Below, one piece after another: positions 12,888 through 15,733 of a stretch of DNA of 15,733 nt. Each line of letters opens with the position of its first letter. Positions within the stretch are counted from its first letter, which is position 1. The DNA is taken from the NCBI GenBank assembly GCA_017625275.1, contig JAGALI010000165.1, positions 1 to 15,733 on the forward strand, given 5' to 3'. Origin of the DNA: Clostridia bacterium. GTDB taxonomy: Bacteria > Bacillota > Clostridia > Oscillospirales > CAG-272. A program made the position numbers and the translations under genes. Below the pieces are notes generated by a model. That model was not told the origin of the DNA and searched no databases. It saw only the letters and a list, made by a program, of their open reading frames with translations.

Positions 12888-15383
12888 TTAAATAGTCGAT
12901 GGATTAAAGTCGATTGACATTCTGTTTTTGCCTGAACTCTTAGAAAAATCTATAAGGATTTTACTAAAAATTTCTCTTACGGCTGAGTTTAGCTTGCATT
13001 TTACAAGCATTCTTTTTCTATATCTACCCTGTGCCTTATATACCGGTGCGTCAAATGGGCCATAGGCTATTGCAGGAATATTGCCTGCTGTAAGCGAGGT
13101 CTGAAGCCTTTTCATTATATCAGCCGACGCCCTTACAACCTCACTCTCAAATGGTGAGGACAGAGTTATCACTGCTATATCGCAAAATGGCGGGAACTGA
13201 TATGCCTTTCTTATTTGAATTTCGTTTTGATAGAAGGAATCATAATCCTGCTCACTTGCGTAAAGTATTGTACGGTCATTGGGGGAGTTCGTTTGAATTA
13301 CAGCTACTCCCTTATCCTCTGCGCGTCCTGCCCTGCCTATTACCTGTGTAAGCATTGAAAAGGTACGCTCACTAGCGCGATAATCGCTCATATAGAGCAT
13401 CATATCGGCAAGCATTACTCCAACCAAGGTAACTGAGGGGAAATTGTGTCCCTTTGTTACCATTTGCGTGCCTATCATTACATTTGCCTCTTTGCTTAAG
13501 AACGAGCCCAAAATTCGCTCATATGAGGATTTTGTGCTAGTGGTATCGGCATCAAGGCGAAGGGCTTTTGCATCGGGAAACAGCCTTTGAAGGTCATTTT
13601 CAAGCTTTTGTGTGCCGAAGCCAACATATTCAAAGCCCTCACTATGACAGCTTGGGCACGATTTTGGAACTCTTTCCTGATAGCCACAATAGTGGCATCT
13701 TAAAAGTCCACTATGACTCATTACCCTATATGCGTTTTCAGCGTCTATTTCCTCGTCTATTTTCTTGTATGAGTGATATGTAAGAGCCACGGAGCAGTTA
13801 GGGCATTCAAGCACCTTGCCACAGTCAGCACACGAAAGCGCACTATGATAGCCACGACGATTCAAGAATAAAATCGCCTGCTTATCATTATCAAGTGCGT
13901 TTGCTGTAAGCGTTGCCAGCTTATGGCTGAAAACGGACATGTTACCATTTCCACGCTCTCTTTTCATATCAGTTATTATTACATCTGGCAAGGTTGCCTT
14001 ACCATATCTTTTTGATAGCTTTATAAGTGAATATGCGCCACTCTTTGCCTTATAGTATGAATTTAATGATGGTGTTGCAGACGCAAGAAGCATAAGTGCC
14101 CTTGATTTTGCACAACGAAATCTTGCGATATCGTGGGCAAGATATTTGGGACTCGTTTCTGATTTATAGGTGTGCTCCTGCTCCTCGTCTATAACTATCA
14201 TTCCAAGGTTTGAAAGAGGGGCAAAGATTGCCGAGCGTGTGCCTATTACGACATCTATCTCGCCATCCTTTATTTTTCTGTATGCATCAAAGCGCTCCCC
14301 AGCTGAAAGGCTTGAATGGATTACTGCCACCCTCTCGCCATAATATCCGCAGAATACGGATACTGTTTGCGGGGTTAGTGAAATTTCTGGGACAAGGACA
14401 ATAACGCTTCTGCCACTTGACACAACCTCGTCAATCATTTTCTTAATAACGCTGGTCTTGCCACTTCCTGTAATTCCGTAAAGCAGAGCTGCGCGCGCCT
14501 CATTTGAGGTATAAAGAGCCTTTAGCTCCTCTAAGGCACTGCCTTGCTCATCATTTAAGACAACATCCTCGCCCTTTTCCTTTTTTGCCACGGAATAAGG
14601 GTCACGCATAACGCGCTCCTTATCTATCTTGATATAGCCCTTTTCAAGAAGTGCCACAAGCTGTGGACGAGAGGTATTTGTTCTTTCGTATATATCCTTA
14701 TCGGTAAGCGATGGAAATTCGCAAAGAAGCCTTAAAATTTCAATATGCTTCTTTGAGCGAAGTCTTTTTGGTGCATCATCGGAAATTAACAAAAGCGCAT
14801 CTTGTCTAGAAATCGCAAGGGACACTACATTTTCGTATTTCCCCTTATCACGCTCTTCAACCTCGGTCCTTCTTGTGACATATTTATTTTTAATAAGCCA
14901 CTCTGCCGATGCCTGCGCGCCCTCTAGCCTTTCCTTGAGTCTTGATAGGGTAATTCCGTTATTTTCCTTGATGTATTCATAAATTGAAGCGTGCTCACTA
15001 GGTAGCCTATCTATTGACTTATCAGTTATGAAAAGCAGCTCATTGACTCTTGTAGCCATAACAGAGGGAACCATGCATCGCACAGCCTCTCCTATTGTAC
15101 AAAGGGTTTGAGCCTTCATAAACTCGCAAAGCGACAGCATTTCACTATCAAGCGATAAATAATCGTTCATAACAGACACAATAGCCTTAGTGTCAGCGTA
15201 CGAACATTCGCTATCAACACCTGTTACGATTGCGGTTTTTTGTCTATTCGATGTGCCAAAGGGCACGACAACAAGCGAGCCTATTTTTGCCTCGTCAAAA
15301 AATTCAGCAGGAACTGAATAGGTGTATTCAATATCGGCATGATATGGCACATCTAGGATATGCACTTTTACATATTCAGCCAT
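12888..15383 (-). CDS. priA: Primosomal protein N' (replication restart helicase PriA)
   Basis: The 831-residue protein has the PriA layout: an N-terminal 3' DNA-binding domain (about 1-105), a winged-helix region, helicase domain with Walker A GITGSGKT at 303-310 and Walker B DEEQ at 399-402, and a zinc module with eight cysteines (518, 521, 527, 530, 563, 566, 576, 579). A second helicase lobe and C-terminal domain follow. PriA recognises stalled forks and loads the replicative helicase. By eye, the spacing between the second and third cysteine pairs is longer than usual. AGAGGTG precedes the ATG, and only 31 bases separate it from the upstream frame, so it has no room for its own ordinary promoter there. 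Confidence 0.97.
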   Translation of the reverse strand: MAEYVKVHILDVPYHADIEYTYSVPAEFFDEAKIGSLVVVPFGTSNRQKTAIVTGVDSECSYADTKAIVSVMNDYLSLDSEMLSLCEFMKAQTLCTIGEAVRCMVPSVMATRVNELLFITDKSIDRLPSEHASIYEYIKENNGITLSRLKERLEGAQASAEWLIKNKYVTRRTEVEERDKGKYENVVSLAISRQDALLLISDDAPKRLRSKKHIEILRLLCEFPSLTDKDIYERTNTSRPQLVALLEKGYIKIDKERVMRDPYSVAKKEKGEDVVLNDEQGSALEELKALYTSNEARAALLYGITGSGKTSVIKKMIDEVVSSGRSVIVLVPEISLTPQTVSVFCGYYGERVAVIHSSLSAGERFDAYRKIKDGEIDVVIGTRSAIFAPLSNLGMIVIDEEQEHTYKSETSPKYLAHDIARFRCAKSRALMLLASATPSLNSYYKAKSGAYSLIKLSKRYGKATLPDVIITDMKRERGNGNMSVFSHKLATLTANALDNDKQAILFLNRRGYHSALSCADCGKVLECPNCSVALTYHSYKKIDEEIDAENAYRVMSHSGLLRCHYCGYQERVPKSCPSCHSEGFEYVGFGTQKLENDLQRLFPDAKALRLDADTTSTKSSYERILGSFLSKEANVMIGTQMVTKGHNFPSVTLVGVMLADMMLYMSDYRASERTFSMLTQVIGRAGRAEDKGVAVIQTNSPNDRTILYASEQDYDSFYQNEIQIRKAYQFPPFCDIAVITLSSPFESEVVRASADIMKRLQTSLTAGNIPAIAYGPFDAPVYKAQGRYRKRMLVKCKLNSAVREIFSKILIDFSKSSGKNRMSIDFNPSTI

Positions 15384-15414
15384 AATACACCTCTTTCTTT
15401 AAAATTTATTTTTC

Positions 15415-15733
15415 TTAGAGTTCTCCAGCTACGCTTGGGTCCTCTTCTCTTGTATCAAAGCCCTCGGTATCTGTGTACACCTCTGTTGCTCCCATTAGGT
15501 CCTCTGTATCATCGTCCTCAGCTGCATAGCTTGAATATTTCTCTCTTTCAAGCGCCTTCTTCTTCTCAAGCTTTTCAAGCTCCTCTATCTTTTGAAGCTC
15601 CTCCTCAAGCTGTGCATCAAGAGCGCGAACATCAACGATTGAGTCCTCATAGCCCTCATCGCCCTCAAAGAATACCTCATAGCCTCCTGCCTTGAGCTCT
15701 CTTACTGCGCTTCTTACAGCCTTTTCGTCCTTA
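15415..15733 (-). CDS. rpoZ: Probable RNA polymerase omega subunit, C-terminal part with long acidic tail (5' end outside window)
   Basis: A minus-strand frame open at the window edge ends at TAA 15415-15417, giving 105 residues. It begins KDEKAVRSAVRELKAGGYEV, which resembles the conserved end of omega (B. subtilis: KYVGKALEEIDAGLLSFE, from memory). In Firmicutes rpoZ lies just upstream of coaBC-priA, which fits, with coaBC missing. About 80 further residues follow: an acidic stretch, a heptad-like Glu/Leu/Lys segment likely to form a coiled coil (EELEKLEKKK), and an acidic end. Such a tail is not normal for the roughly 70-residue omega. The alternative is an unrelated acidic coiled-coil protein. 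The N-terminal part would decide. Confidence 0.58.
   Translation of the reverse strand, partial: KDEKAVRSAVRELKAGGYEVFFEGDEGYEDSIVDVRALDAQLEEELQKIEELEKLEKKKALEREKYSSYAAEDDDTEDLMGATEVYTDTEGFDTREEDPSVAGEL

Overview
The window is AT-rich, densely packed bacterial chromosome from a low-GC Gram-positive organism, most likely an endospore-forming member of the Clostridia. The reasons are the gene order priA-def-fmt-rsmB-rlmN-prpC-prkC-rsgA (the Bacillus/Clostridium arrangement), a spoVM-like micro-gene just after rsgA, strong GGAGG-type ribosome binding sites, and sigma-A promoters of TTGACA-17-TATAAT type, often with an extended -10 TGN. TGA is used as a stop codon, so the code is the standard bacterial one. 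I cannot place the genus. Nothing in the window looks mobile: there is no transposase, integrase, tRNA, rRNA or CRISPR array.

Layout from the left. Bases 1-960 (minus strand) hold a TrmA/RlmD-family 23S rRNA uracil methyltransferase that runs off the left edge. It diverges from the only plus-strand gene, rlmA (1066-1893), another 23S rRNA methyltransferase. If these are the Gram-positive RlmCD and RlmA(II) types, they modify adjacent nucleotides, U747 and G748. A bidirectional terminator at 1894-1922 separates rlmA from a self-contained four-gene minus-strand operon (3657 to 1921). That operon encodes a small Ser/Thr-rich lipoprotein, an HPr-kinase-like P-loop protein, a PqqD-like peptide-binding domain and a Ser-His type S26 signal-peptidase-like protein. 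It has its own consensus promoter. Its parts resemble the kinase, RRE and protease parts of peptide-maturation systems, and I regard it as the least understood system here.

Next comes a two-gene operon (6043 to 3823) of a MarR-family regulator and a long-chain acyl-CoA ligase-like enzyme. Its promoter carries two identical copies of a 12-bp imperfect palindrome that is probably the MarR operator.

Bases 6304-15733 form one long minus-strand block: the end of a probable rpoZ, then priA, def, fmt, rsmB, rlmN, prpC, prkC, rsgA and finally a 27-codon spoVM. Many junctions are ATGA or 1-nt overlaps, indicating translational coupling. The genes cover replication restart (PriA), formyl-Met initiation and its removal (Fmt, Def), rRNA/tRNA modification (RsmB, RlmN), 30S maturation (RsgA) and Ser/Thr phospho-signalling (PrpC/PrkC). 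The kinase lacks the usual membrane anchor and PASTA repeats. A hairpin between rsgA and spoVM acts as a plausible terminator and also buries the spoVM ribosome binding site, while a sigma-E-like promoter appears to start transcription inside its loop.
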